Shown here piece after piece: positions 37,201 through 50,490 of a stretch of DNA of 64,000 bases. Numbering within the stretch: position 1 is the stretch's first letter; each line of letters starts with the position of its first letter. The DNA is from Daucus carota subsp. sativus. Lineage: Eukaryota > Streptophyta > Magnoliopsida > Apiales > Apiaceae. Made by a program: the position numbers and the translations under genes. The notes below the pieces were generated by a model that saw only the letters and a program-made list of their open reading frames with translations, was not told where the DNA came from and ran no database searches. Where the stretch lies: NCBI RefSeq assembly GCF_001625215.2, contig NC_030385.2:44355598-44419597 (forward strand), given 5' to 3'.

Positions 37201-40200
37201 GCCAGGTCCACCACTTGGACATGTATCCATGTTGGACACTTCCAGCCGAGCCCGGTGACAGACTTAATCATTGTACAAGTCTATATCTTTCATTTGCCTC
37301 TTGTTATCCTAATCTGTCATTTGTAACAGATTAACATATTACTTCCTCTTTTTTATTGAATATCAAACTAGTAAACTACACCTGGAGCCCAAGCTCTTCA
37401 CCTGATTGCACACACTACAAAGGATACAACAAAGCAACCTGGAAATAAACTGTCTGAGTTGTCAGCAATGTATCCTCCAGGGATAACTGCATTGCATAAG
37501 CTTTATCACAGTCTACTGCTGGTAGAGCTAATAGATCAGTGGATCTCAACATGAAGTTCCCATGATAAGATGTAAAACGCACACCTACATGTAAAAAAGT
37601 TATATATGTATTCAGTATATATCGGTATCCAGAAATGCACCCACAATTTCGGCCATGAGAAAAAGACACTGTTTAGCTACTTCTACAGTAAAAGGATAAC
37701 CGAGGACTAACCCTTTCCGCATCTTATCCGCATAACAGCTTCCCAGGCAGTTTCTCTAGTCAGGTCTCTGGCTAACTCATGTCTTAACTTCTCTTTGTGA
37801 ATGGCAGATTGGAAGCTTGGATAGTAATACAACTGTCCACCAGTATATTTGGCCAGAATACCTACATGATAAAAGATATAAATTTGGGAATGGTATCTCA
37901 CTGCAAATAGAAAAAAGTAATTGCAGACGGAAGAGTATCTTATCTATAAGCAAAAAAAATACATCCAAAAAGAATAAGCATAGGATGACATGAGGTATAT
38001 ATCCCGAGTAATACAATCTAAAGTTGGCAAACATATCATGATTTTTGAATAAAAGCTCAAATGCTCACACAGTTAACTGCCTGCTAAAGGTAAGATTATA
38101 CTGAACAATTCGAACTCATAGTTGCATTAAAGACTGATTCTATTACATATTTCTGCAAGGTTGTGACCTAAGATATTTTTAATTACAAGAGCAAAATATA
38201 CAGTTTCTTAAACATCTATTGATCTATTCTTATAAGTGGATGCATAAAGAATGTGATGTTATTATTCAAGCTTCTATCTCCCAGTCATAAACTTATTATA
38301 TCAGATTTACTTATAGAGGAGATCACTCAAATTTTACACACCATATTTTGCTGATACTGAAGTTTTAAAGCATTTGATCAATACAAACATTGATTTATAC
38401 CTAAGGAAGCAACATCATTATACTTGTCGCTGAATGCATACACATTGGCGGAAATCTGGTACTTAGTGAAATCAGCAGCCATCTGTTTATAAAAGGGATC
38501 TTCTGGTATTCTAATCGTGTGCTCTTTATCTGTTCCATAAACACGAATATCATCACCGCGCAACCTCAAGCGACCAACACCAAGTGACGGGAGTGTATTC
38601 TGGAAAATCAACAGTTTACCACCAAGTTGACTCTGTAGCAAAAGACATACATACAAGTATGTGAGATATCATGAATTGAAGAGAAATCAGTATAATAAGT
38701 GATCTGAACTGTCATAAGAGTGACATTTTTTTTTCAAATGCAACACTTTTTAAATATTGCAAGAAGTAAAACAGACGCTAAACAATCAGCATCGCATAAT
38801 ATATCGAGTTTGAGGTCATCAATCTAACTTCAGATGCAAACAAGGAATACTTGCCATGATCATAAATGCAGCTTTAAGTGCTGGACCAAAAGCAGATTCC
38901 ACATTGACATTGTCCTGAAACATGGAAGGCAAGCTATCCACTAGTGCTTCCACAACACTTCTTGATTCTGACAAGTTAACAAGGAGATCATCTGGCAAGG
39001 GAACGAATATATCATCCAGATCCGACACCACCATCATTTGGGGCTGCGTCAAAGACGACTGGCAGGACAAATACAGCAGTTCCTTGAATATGGATGGTTG
39101 CAGTAAGGGATAGTCCAAAACAAATAGATAATACTTGCCTTGATATTATAGAAGTGAATTGTGCTGTCATAAGTAATGAACCCAATCTGTGTCCTGGAGC
39201 TTCCCGGCAACCTGTCCAAACAAGACTTGATAGTTTCTGCCACTACCTGAAGAAGAACATTATACACTATAAGTAACTTACTCCAACATACACATCCAGA
39301 CTCATATGCATATGATCAACTTCATATTGATGTTTTTATATATAAGGGCACAAGAGAATATGTAAAGAGATCATGAATGATAGGAAAAATTTCTACCTTG
39401 TTTAGCCTTTACAACCTGCAACTTGCTTAACAAACATTCAATAAGGACTGGTTCAGAGAATTATGCATGGCATAAATAACCAACGTTTTAACCACCGAGC
39501 AATTTAAGTTGAAGTAATTTTCAATTTAAAAGATAAATGCAAAGTACTTCTGAAGTTGATGCACCCAAAAAAGCAGGAAAAAGAACAAATAATAACTGCA
39601 TATCCTTGGTGAACGTCTTACCTGAATCATTCCACTTCTGACTGCAGATACTGACACATCGATCAAGAAAAAATAAAGCGTTGGCATGGGTGGCCGCACC
39701 ATGTATTCAGGTGGAGCAACAAACTCCACACTACCTTTGCTAAGCTCTGGCCGCTGATCCAAATCACTTCTTCTACCAGTGGCATCTAGAGGGGCATAAT
39801 ATTCGGCTGGAACTGGATATGATTTCCACAATGATATTAGGAAATATGTGTTAAAAGATATGATAAATAAAAAAGAGCAAGTCATAGCACCAACAAGACT
39901 ATAATGAGCAACAAATCCTTCTCTCCATCAAACATTGTCTACAAAAATAAGGTAAAAGTGTTGTGTACTTGTTTGGATATAACAAGCTGTTATCATTGCT
40001 TGGGGCAGAATATGCAAAAACAACCTGGCACATTAATGATGGCCAAAGGATCTGTCTAGTTAAAACATGGTGACAGTAAATCCAAAACTCCAAGAACTAA
40101 ATATAAGATTTACAAAATGCACGTAGCTTGGCACAAAACCTGATAGAGAAGTCGGACACTCCTTTATGCAAATTGGGTTAAATTAAAATCGAACTGCTTG

Positions 40201-42663
40201 CCCCTTGCTAATAGAGTATGGGCCTGACAAGTGACTTGCATTCTTAACATTAATCACACAAAGCCAATTTGGGCCTGAAGAGTTGACCACCAGGAGCTGA
40301 CTTCAGGCCAAGTACGTGCATCAAACACATTTAACAATACGCCTCGTATAAAAACTAACTTCGAGCGAAAAATTTAAATCACCGTTGCCATTACATGGGT
40401 AAGAATTATAACAAATCTGTCCATGTTTGAAGTGTCAAGCATAACGAGGTACCTAGGTATAGACTCAACACCACCAAGTAAAATTTGGCTCTAAGTCCAT
40501 GTTAGAACACGTCACAGACTAGACTGCTAAAATGCTATATTCTTAACAAAATGCAAGTTAAAGATCCTTGCAAATATTTCCAAGGATTACGTTGCTTTTA
40601 TGATGCAACACGCTACTTTTACAATGAAACACACTACACGAGTAGAGAAGGTTTTTAGATTATAATCAATGCTCCTTGTTACATGATTTATTAGCTATCT
40701 GAATATATATTTACATATTGATAGCAATGGATCATAGTCCTGGCTCAGCCACCAGTTCACTGCTTATGTATAGGATAAAGAATTAGATGGGCAGCAAGCA
40801 TAAACTATTAATGGATTTTAAAACCATTCTAAGAGAGGTGGAATGTTCAGGAATTATATGTCAAATAAATGAGGATGAACCCCCTCCCGAAAATGAGTGC
40901 AACATCATTTGGACTAATAAGAGAGATGCGTTAAAAAAATTATTTATCTAAACAGTCTCGGACTATTTTTGGGTCAAAATACAATACTGGAGGATCATCG
41001 TTGACCAGAAGATGGAGTTTTAACCAGGTGAGGAAGTGGGTTCAAAAAGGATGCAGGTTTAATATAATACATGCTCCCCGTGATATAATAAAGTCACTGA
41101 AATTTGACTTGATCTACATGCAAACATGATAGAAGATATTACTACGTGAACACAAAAAACATTTTGAGTACCCTTATAAACAGACTACATAGCTATAGCC
41201 AAGTATCTTTTCCCTTGCACTCCATAATGAAAGTCAAACACTCTTGTATAAACAAAAGGGGCATTTACCATCATTAAGCAGAGCACAGATGTTGCATTTC
41301 CACTTTCTCCCACTATCTGTGAAAGTCACGTAGGGATTCACATATGTGCGACATCTTCTACAGCGAATGATCCCCATTGAAGCAAAGTTAACAACTGGCA
41401 CTTCCTCCTGAATTTGAACAGTCAGCAAGAAGCATGTAAACTGAAGAGAGTGCATAGATACAATAAACTAAAATATCTCTCGATAACAACAAAAGAAAGC
41501 CGTGAGTGAATGATTCTTACCCCAACAGGAGCTTCAGCAAGTGGACAAACAACTGCACCAAGAGGTAAATGCCACCTGGAAACTAGTGATTGCGAGTTTG
41601 GTATGGCACTAGTTGTTAGCCTTATATATCTGGAATCAGAATTCATGGGGTACATCTCAGCAAAAGATTTTGGCTTCACGTCACCATCCAAAGGCCGTGG
41701 CAAAGTCTTAGGATCCAGTCCTGAATCGAATGATCCTGGAACAGACCCCAGAGTGAGTGAACTAAAATCTTCTATTAATCCTTGCACAGGTCCCATAGGA
41801 GGTCCAGATCCCGTGGGTCTCATTTGCTCCCTCGAGAACGGGCCAGTAGATGTTGCAACTGGGGGAGCGCCAAAACCACCTTGAGAAGAAAGGTAAGGAG
41901 TGGGTCCTGCCGGAGGAGAAGCACGGTAATTCTCTTGATGAGGAACAAATGCTGCAGACTTTACAGGTGGGGGTTGGGTAACAACAGGAGGTTGCTTACC
42001 AGGATAGGCTTGGTAAGCTGATTGCATGGTTCCGCGAACAAAATTAGATGGACCCATCTGGGAAAATGATGGCTGCAAGTTTGGTCTTGGAGCAAAGATT
42101 GAAGAATCTACAGATGAGTTGGGAATATTCGCACCTGACGGCATACTGTTTATAGTAGGTGGAGGTCCAGTTGGTGCCGTTGAAATTTGAGGCCTAGTTT
42201 GTGGGGGGAAAAATTGTTGTCCTGCAGGTGAAGCCTGAGGAGGCGGTGCTTGAATCGTTGAGGGAAATTGTGGGGATGGGAATCGTTGAAAAGGTCCTGA
42301 TGCTGGTGGACCAGATTGTGGTGGTACTGCATTTGTGGATGGAGTAATAGACCTAGCTGAGTATGAAGGTCTGAATTCAGGGGTCTCTGTACCCGAAACC
42401 GGCCCAGATGATGAAAAAGGAGTTATGGGATGTGATGCAGGATGCATATTTGGCTTTATAGCAGAACCAGATTCAGCCGGTCCTGATGATGAAAATGGGG
42501 TAGTATTCTGTTGAGGAGGAGGCGGAGTTGGCCTAAAGGCAGAGGCATCTGGTCCAACGATAGGACGGTTTAATATATTAGGTCTAATACCTTGTGTGGC
42601 AGCAAAGGGTGAGGGGGCAGGCCGTGAAGGTATATATGCACGATTGGGATCTTCAGTCCCCAT
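34205..42663 (-). CDS. SEC24A: COPII coat protein SEC24A-type
   Basis: Cargo-selecting subunit of the COPII inner coat; pairs with SEC23 on SAR1-GTP at ER exit sites. Twelve coding exons on the minus strand: 42663-41521, 41407-41269, 39812-39622, 39246-39139, 39058-38855, 38632-38401, 37861-37712, 37584-37428, 36121-35994, 35902-35580, 35500-35312, 34438-34205. They join in frame to 1065 residues, normal for plant SEC24. Residues 1-381 are Pro/Gly/Ser-rich. A CxxC...CxxC zinc finger follows (Cys 397, 400, 419, 422), then the trunk ([29 protein letters not shown]), beta-sandwich ([18 protein letters not shown]), helical and gelsolin-like parts, ending [14 protein letters not shown]. Introns 4 and 5 start with GC instead of GT. 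No frame damage seen; likely functional. Confidence 0.94.
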
Positions 42664-44530
42664 ATTTTCTTTCTCAAAGTCAGACGCCTTGGTCTACAAT
42701 TTTCCTAAAAAAATCTGCAAAACAATAATTAGGGAACCACACATCATTTATAAAGAAAAATCAAACAATTAGTTCTAGGATCAGCAGTAGGTATATTGCC
42801 TATCAAAGTAATGAAAGAAAAAGCTAAGGTACATATTATAAGCTATCTGAGATACTTTTTAAGAGGTTATAGAGAAACAGGCAAGCACAATATATTAAGA
42901 AGAGGTAAATCATCAGTTTGTAGGTAAAATAGAATATGTAAAATAACAAATGGGAGGTAAGGACAAAAACATGATACCTTCATATTCATTTCAAAATACT
43001 GATAAGTGTAATATACTAGCTTTAGATTTATTAGTTCGAGAATTAAAATCAGCCTGCATCTTCTCAGGCTTAAACATAGTATATGCTTCCTAAACCCTGT
43101 GGCACCATGGTTGCCAGTTAAAATCAAGCTCAAATATCAATAATTAGTTGGAAAGGTTTATAAACAACTAATACAATTGCAGAAAACTAAAAATTGGCAA
43201 TGAATATCATATTTAACGGGGCAGACTCAATGAACCAAGCCAATTTCACTACTTTCTCATACATGGCATTTAGAAGCCCTATTGCTATCTAGCATCGCGA
43301 CGTTAGTAACTGCTAATTTAAAAAATCTGATTAAACAACCTTTATTTAGGTCCCATAACAAAATTTCTCTTTGACCATTGCTTACAGGACAGAATAAGGG
43401 TTTTTAGGCTTGACAGGTGCCTAAATTCTATAATTACAAGTAGAGGTGAATGTAAATATACCCAAATTTATATATTCTTGTGTTCAAATACTAAATTAAT
43501 TTAGTCTACAAACCAGTGGAATCATATTGGTATTTTGGTGAATCTTATTTGCATTCTTAATGATTTAAGAAGTATAAACTACACTTCAAATAAGAATTTT
43601 ATCTTCAATCTTATAGCATAATGTGTGTTTTGTACTCCCTCCTTCCCATTTTCATAGTCCACTTTGCACAAATCACACATATTAAGAAATATTTAATATG
43701 ATATGTTGTTATCATTGTCATATTTTATATTTCTTCGTTTGTCAGACCGCCATTCAAGTAACTACTAACTACACGATTCGCCCTGAAAATTTTAATTACA
43801 AGAGTAATTTTCCACTTCAAAAATCCTTAAATACATAAAGACATCCATAATTAACCGAATATATCATAGGATTCACCATAGGCTACAATACGTATAGCAC
43901 CGACCGACTACAATATAAATATTATCCACCTAGCCTGTACTTTCTAGGCAAAATTAGTTTGAGCATATGCTTACGTACTTTCAATGCAAAAGAGGAAAGT
44001 TAAGCACAAAGTATCAAAGGTGTGAACTTTAGGCACTATTGTAAACCCATTTGAATAAAGTTTTGAACTTTAGGATCATATATCTCAAATCCCGTGGATA
44101 TTCTATATGAATCAGTTTTCCCAATTAATATATTATCGAAACAATTCGATAAAATTTAAACATAAACACATACAATACAATACAAAACTACCCATAAGAA
44201 GAGTGAAGTTAAGAATGAAGTATCAAAGGTGTGAACTTGGGGCATCAGTGTTAATCTTTTATAATGAAGTTTCAAATTTTAAGATCATATATCACAAATC
44301 TTGAGGAATTATACATACAAACAGTCCGTAAAGTGAAGAACTTGATCGAAACAAATGATTAACAAGGGTGTGTTACTCTGTGTGTGTATGATTGACAGTT
44401 TTTTTAAAGATTGAAAAAATTAAATTGAATTCGGGGGGATTGATTTTATGTACCTCTTGTTTCTCCAACAATCTCAGGAGCTTTCAAATCTGGCAACGGA
44501 GAGATCGAGAGAGACTGAGAGAGCAAATAG
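42664..44530 (-). other. SEC24 5' UTR with a probable leader intron
   Basis: Upstream of the SEC24 ATG there is an acceptor (TTTGCAG, about 42718-42714) and, far upstream, a donor (GAG|GTACAT, exon ending at 44454) preceded by a GA-rich stretch typical of a leader exon (about 44455-44530). This implies a roughly 1.7-kb intron in the 5' UTR. The intron holds a lone Stowaway-type left end at 43633 and a degenerate duplication (about 43990-44100 versus 44195-44305, sharing AAGTATCAAAGGTGTGAACTT). Transcript data would be needed to confirm. Confidence 0.5.
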
Positions 44531-45391
44531 TACACGAGAGAGAGACAGAGACCGGGTTTACGTTGTTTAATTAAACGTTGTATTAGTTTAATATCCGAAC
44601 TCATATTGCAATAATTTTGTATAAATAAATGAAAGGAAATTAGGGTAATTGTTGGAATTGTGTTATACAGAATCAAGAATTTATTTTTAAAAAAAATATT
44701 TATACTTATATTTTAAAATTAAATAAACATATAATTTTATAAATATTATATTAATTTCATACAAAAGTGTATATTAAAATAAAATTTGGGTATTCATAAA
44801 TAAATTTCATATTTTACTATTTAATCTCCGATTTCATGTTTAATTGAATAAATATATATTTATACTTAGTTTATAATTCATTATTCTTTTATACTAATTT
44901 ATAACCGATAAATATATTCATTATATTTTTATATTAATTTATAGTCCATGTCATGCAGATATTTTTATGAATATATATTTATATCTCTTGTAATTTTATT
45001 TCTGAAAAATATATTCATATGTTGAACAACAAAAACTAACCATTCATATCAATTTCGTGATATTCAAAAAATATATTTAAAAAATTATATTTTAATTATA
45101 TAAATAGGAGTTTGTTTATCAGTAGCTCAAACCCCGGCGTTAGCCCATCCCACTACTGAGTAAGCTGGTAAACTTTGGGCTTCGCCAGCCCACTTTGAAA
45201 TATTAGCCCAAAGGTTATGATAACATTCCTATCAGGCATCAGCTATCATTGGATATTTCAGATCTGATAACTTAAAAGGCCATTTGTTTGATCCACTAAG
45301 ATAACTCGGGCCAGTATAGCGAGACCATGTGACCAAAACGACTGTATGGTTAAAGCCCATCTCTGTCTGCACGCCTCCATTGGATTTCTTT
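44531..45391. other. SEC24 promoter side and intergenic DNA
   Basis: Very AT-rich from 44640 to 45110, then a less AT-rich stretch to the Mutator-like element. No gene recognised. Confidence 0.5.
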
Positions 45392-45400
45392 TTCTGATAA

Positions 45401-48400
45401 GAGCTATTAACCAAAAAACCCAACAAACTTGTCATTTTTTTGCCAAAAAACCTTTAAACTTTTTTTTCACTTATAACCCCAATAAACTTTACTAAATCTT
45501 TGAAAAAAAACTAACTAGAGTTACTTGTAGCTGACGTGGACTAACCATGATCATATTATATCTTATGTGGCAAATTGATTACAATTAATCAAAAAATATA
45601 TAAATAACTAAAAAGTATATCAGCACCACTACATCCCTCCTCTGTTGCTAATAACATATTGGAATCATTTCAAATAGAGTTGCATAAGTTTGATGATTGA
45701 ATTCTTTTTCAGCACACATGTTGAATGTTATCTCATGGACCTGAAAAAACACAAAACACAATTGCATAAGAAAAAAGTATACTAGCAACCTGTTCACTTC
45801 AATCAAAATCACCAACTTACAGAGACAAGAACATTGAAAAATAAATTATATATATAGCTTAATAATAATGAAGCAGATTGAAAAAATAACTCAAATCTCT
45901 TACTTCTTGACGTTGATGTGGAATTTATATCCCCCGTCTTGATTGTTCTTGGAGTGTCAATTGTTCTATACAATTCCACAAGCTGTTACAGATAACAAAT
46001 TATAACAAATTAGTAACAATGTAGTTTTATAGCTCGGTGAGGTCGGAACTAAATCTATAGGCTCATATGTTTATAATACGAGATACCTGGGATATAAAAG
46101 AACTATCAGGCGAGGTCGGAACTAAATCTGTAGGCTCGGATGTTTGGATTGGTATTGCAGCATTATTCGCAACATTTTCATTGCTCGGTGGATTTGGACC
46201 TGCCATTCCTGCGCTTGAACTTTCTTCAGCTCGGCCTCCACTAGGGAGTAAATAACCCTGGTAAATTTAAAAGTTAATTAGTATCCATGTAATTGCTTAT
46301 AATTAATAGTAAAATAAAATATAAATTACATACATTTAAATACATCTTCCCTGTTTTAGGATCAGTATACAATCCAACTCCAACATCTTTATTTTTCTTT
46401 TTTGGTTTTAGAATAGAACTTGATGCTGCTTTTTGAACCTTTGGCCTCCCGCCTTTGTTTTTTGGTTTCTCAACTTCCAGAGTCTTTTTCTTTGGTGAAT
46501 TCTTGCAAGTTTTCTTATTATGTCCGATTTCTCCACAATTACTACATGTCATCTGCACTCCTTTCTTGCTAACTTGCACTGCTCCGTTAGCTTTTAAAGA
46601 AGTACCTTTAGCATTATCTTCGTGCATTTCCTTTCTTCTTGCTTTTTTAGGTCTCCCTGGCATTCTCCTTTGCATCGGCGGAAGTACAGGCACTAGTTTG
46701 CTCTTAGGCCACATATCACTACCCTCTAGTGGTTGCATATAGTTTGTGTATGTTTTCCAGTAAGTTTCTTTCTTGTATGCAGCATCAACATAGTCATCAG
46801 GATTCCCATTACCATAATATATAGCACTAATTGCATGTACACAGGGAATGCCACTTAACTGCCACATATTGCAACTACATGTCTGCTCTCTCATATTCAC
46901 AATATATCCAGATGAATTCCCAAGAAAAATTTCAAATTTACCCTCACAATTATGTTTTAAAGTCCAAAATCTATATTTAGCTTTCAAATCTTCCAATTTT
47001 TTCCTTATATTGGGACATAGAGGATCTGCATTGTTTTTTAAAATCTTTGGAAAATTTTTCTCCACCCTATCCAAAATTGCTCTTCTAATATCTTCCAACA
47101 TGAAAATAATGAGCTTATCTCTAGCACTTAATATGCTTCCATTAAATACCTCAGACATATTATTCTCTATATTTGTGCATTTTGTCACACAACTGAAAAA
47201 TGCCCTACTCCAGACATTAGGGTCATGATCAATAAGCCATGCATAAGCTTGTTTTGAATGCTTACTAATTTTATTTATGGTCCTGCCAAACTCTTCCTTG
47301 GTGGTGCTCTTTGCTGCTGCCCAGAATAACTTCCGATAATGGCCTCCATCCCATTTTTTTCTAAAGTTTGCATATATATGTCTAGCACAGTTCCTATGCT
47401 CCGCATTTGGAAGAAGCTCGGCCACAGATTTTAGTAACCCCTGCACATAAGTTAAAAAGATAATATAGAATTTTCTAATAATTTTATATACAAGACATAT
47501 AATTAAATGAAATAATGTCAAAATAAACCTTTTGCTGATCTGAAATTATGGTCCATCCATGTCCGGTGCTCATTATTCCCTCAGGCCCCAAATCCATTAA
47601 TAAGTGACGAATAAACCAATTCCAGCTGGCATATGATTCTCCCTCGACAACTGCCCAACAGATTGGATACATTTGATCATTAGCATCTCTTCCGATTGCT
47701 GACAACAATTCACCTTTGCACTTACCCTTAAGCCAACATCCGTCTAGACCTATCACCTTTCTACAACACTCTTTCCACCCTCGTTTGATACCAGCAAAGC
47801 ATATATAAATTCTCTTAAAAAATCTGCCCCCATCTTCGTTGGATATATCAACCACAACTCTACTGCCAGGATTAGTCTTTTCAATTTCCTCTGCATAATC
47901 AAATAACATTGCATAATGTTTTTCCAAGTCGATCTCAATCTCTCCTACGGCCTTTTGTTTAGCCTTCCAACACTGGTTTAAAGTTACCGTCAAACCATAA
48001 TTTGTGAAAACATCAGCTTGCATATCTTTTAGCTTCCAACTAGGATTATCTCTGATCTTTCTTGCGTACTCTTTTGCTAGCCAAGTACTATCCACAACAG
48101 ATGCATTGTAGTCTCTTATGCAAGTGTGGTTATCATTCAATGATTTTATTTGGAAACTCTCTTCACTTGACATTTTAGTGGCCCACAATCTCCACTTGCA
48201 TATGTCTGGATACCCGCACACCGCAAGTACTCTAGTACTTTCACTTTTTAAATACTTGATTACAAGCCCTTTAGCAACAGAGTGAGATTTAATTGCGTGT
48301 CTCAATTCATGACGATCAGCAAATTTCATCCCGATAGCTAGTTCAATATCTCTGTAATTGGTCTTCTCATTATAATACAGTTCTTTTGTAAATACCCCAT

Positions 48401-49535
48401 TTGCTTCCTCAATCTCTTCTAGACATCTTCTGTCTTCATCATCACTTGTATATAAATCTTCATCGAACAAAATTTTCACCTCTTCTTCTTGATTAATTTC
48501 ATTTTCGGCATAATTCACAGTTTTATTGTTAACAGAAGTCCCATTTATTTCTCCACTCTGAGTGCAAGTCTCATTTTTTTCTCCCCTCTCAAAATCTATC
48601 TCATTATCACCATCCCCCTGATAGAATTGCAGTTTTCTTTTTCTTACATTGACCAACTCTTCATCACTGTTAGACATATTATCACAACTCTTTTGGTCAT
48701 CCTCTACTTCAAAATTCTCATCAACCTCGTGTTCACTATATATCTCAAATTTGGTGTTCATCCCAGAACCATATCTCAACATTTGCATCACATCCCCATC
48801 ACTTTGTAACTTTAAATAGCCTGCGTCTAAGTCTCTGCTAAATAGTCGAAAATACAACCCTAGTATAGATTGATTTGTTGCATCTTCTCTTGCCAAGTCA
48901 AGTAACTCAAAATAACTAAGAACATCAACATCATAATTCTTGCACATTTTAATTTTACCTCCAACATATTTGAGATAAGGCGATTTCTGGAATTTACCAT
49001 CAAAATGAATCTCCAAGTCTACTTTGTCCATCCTGCATACATAAATATAATCAAATCACATATAATTGAAATCAACATATTACAATAATCAAATCGATTG
49101 AACAAGATCAAAACAGAACTAGAAATACTTACCCAGAATGATAAAATATGTGATTAAGTACTAGTCATCTGAAAGGCACCGAGAGATTATAATAAGTGGC
49201 TATGACTATATAAATTTGTTCGTATGAACGTAACTTTGACAAAGACAATGTAACCCTAAGATATTCAATGGGTTTATGAAATTAGAATATTATAAATTAT
49301 TAAAGGATAAATTATTATTATTAATGAATAGGCACGACGTGGCAGACACGTGTATAAAAAGATACAAAATCAGGAAAGATACTTGCCAAGTCAGATCGGT
49401 AGATTTAACCATGGTTTATTTTGTATTATTTTATATATTTTAATAAAGTTTATTGGGGTTGTTAATGAAAACAGAAGTTTAAAGGTTTTTTGGCAAAAAA
49501 ATGATAAGTTGATTGGGTTTTTTGGTTAATAGCTC
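45401..49535. mobile_element. Full-length autonomous Mutator-like transposon (MULE)
   Basis: Both ends carry about 98-base inverted repeats beginning GAGCTATTAACCAAAAAACC (45401 onward; mirrored to 49535), with few mismatches. A perfect 9-bp target duplication TTCTGATAA lies at 45392-45400 and 49536-49544. The 4.1-kb interior holds a single transposase gene on the minus strand with no obvious stop or frameshift in the conserved parts. The element inserted about 0.9 kb upstream of the SEC24 leader. Confidence 0.92.
46274..49031 (-). CDS. MULE transposase (MuDR-like, SWIM and CCHC zinc fingers)
   Basis: DNA transposase of the Mutator-like element. Exons 49031-47529 (501 residues) and 47440-46334 (369 residues) join in phase 0 at SDQQK/GLLK. 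The catalytic triad is visible: Asp 430 (VIGLDGCW), Asp 498 (IISDQQKG) and Glu 598 (NNMSEVFNG). A SWIM finger (CSCNMWQLSGIPCVH) and a CCHC knuckle (CSNCGEIGHNKKTC) follow. The N-terminal third has an acidic region and the usual MuDR N-terminal fold. Exon 2 may simply read on to the stop at 46274, or splice at GTATGT (46333) to a further exon (about 46260-46090, starting GYLLPSGG) and perhaps two more towards 45.6 kb. The extreme C-terminus is therefore uncertain. The conserved core is intact, so it could be active. Confidence 0.88.
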
Positions 49536-49972
49536 TTCTGATAATAAAATGTTGGGACTTGGGAGGTGCAGTACCCTCCCAAGTCCCAACATTTTACTTT
49601 TTAACAAAATTTGTAATCTTGATCTCAGGAAAAATCAATGACGATAAATGACGTAGACCTGATGTGTCTAATTTTGCTATCATTTTTCTGTTTTGTTTAC
49701 CTTTTTAGTTTTTTATGATGTATCTGGAATTTTGTCCTAAATTATTTTCCGAATTGCGGGGAGGTGATTGTAATTTGGTTTTATGTGTATACAGAATCAT
49801 ATTATTATTAGTGAATCAGTTATACATTGTCAACTAAAATTTAAAAAATAATTTGAGAATAATTTTTGAATTTTTGATAGAGATACTTTTATGACTTAAT
49901 TTATCGTAAAACTCCCCCTCAATTATAGCTTCTTATTTTTGTAAATTTTTTCCAAGGGTTAATTATCAACTA

Positions 49973-50490
49973 GGTCACTATTACACTAGAAAATATCAAG
50001 TGGATCACTCGGAAATTTTTGGTCTCATTTGAATCACTAAAGTCATAAAAAATATCAAATAGATACCTCTAATATCTTTTCGAGAAGTAAACTTTGTTTT
50101 TCATTGAGTTCCATACATCTTTCTTAGCTGTTATTATAATCAAATGAAAGGTTATGAATTCTAGTATTTATGATAATATCTTCAGATTTTAAGAAATTTA
50201 TTTACTATTTATTTTAAAATTTTACAATTATTTTGTTTGATTTATATCAAATAAATAATAAATAAATTTATTAAAACTTAAATATATTATCATAAATACT
50301 AGAATTCATATCCTTTCATTTGATTATACTAACAGCCAAGAAAAATGTGTGGAACTCAATGAAAAACAAAGTTTACTTCTCGAAAGATATTAGAGGTAAT
50401 TATTTGATATTTTTTATGACTTTATTAATTCAAATGAGATCAAAAATTTCCGAGTGATCCATTTGATATTTTCTAGTGTAATAAGTGACC
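49973..50490. repeat. 0.5-kb inverted repeat, probable hairpin MITE
   Basis: GGTCACTATTACACTAGAAA at the left is mirrored by TTTCTAGTGTAATAAGTGACC at the right, and the arms remain complementary to near the centre around 50230. I could not find a convincing target duplication, so the superfamily is open (Mutator-like suspected). Confidence 0.7.

Noticed and set aside
46067..46255. Plus-strand 62-codon frame
   Set aside because: Antisense shadow of the probable third transposase exon, which on the minus strand reads GYLLPSGG onward.
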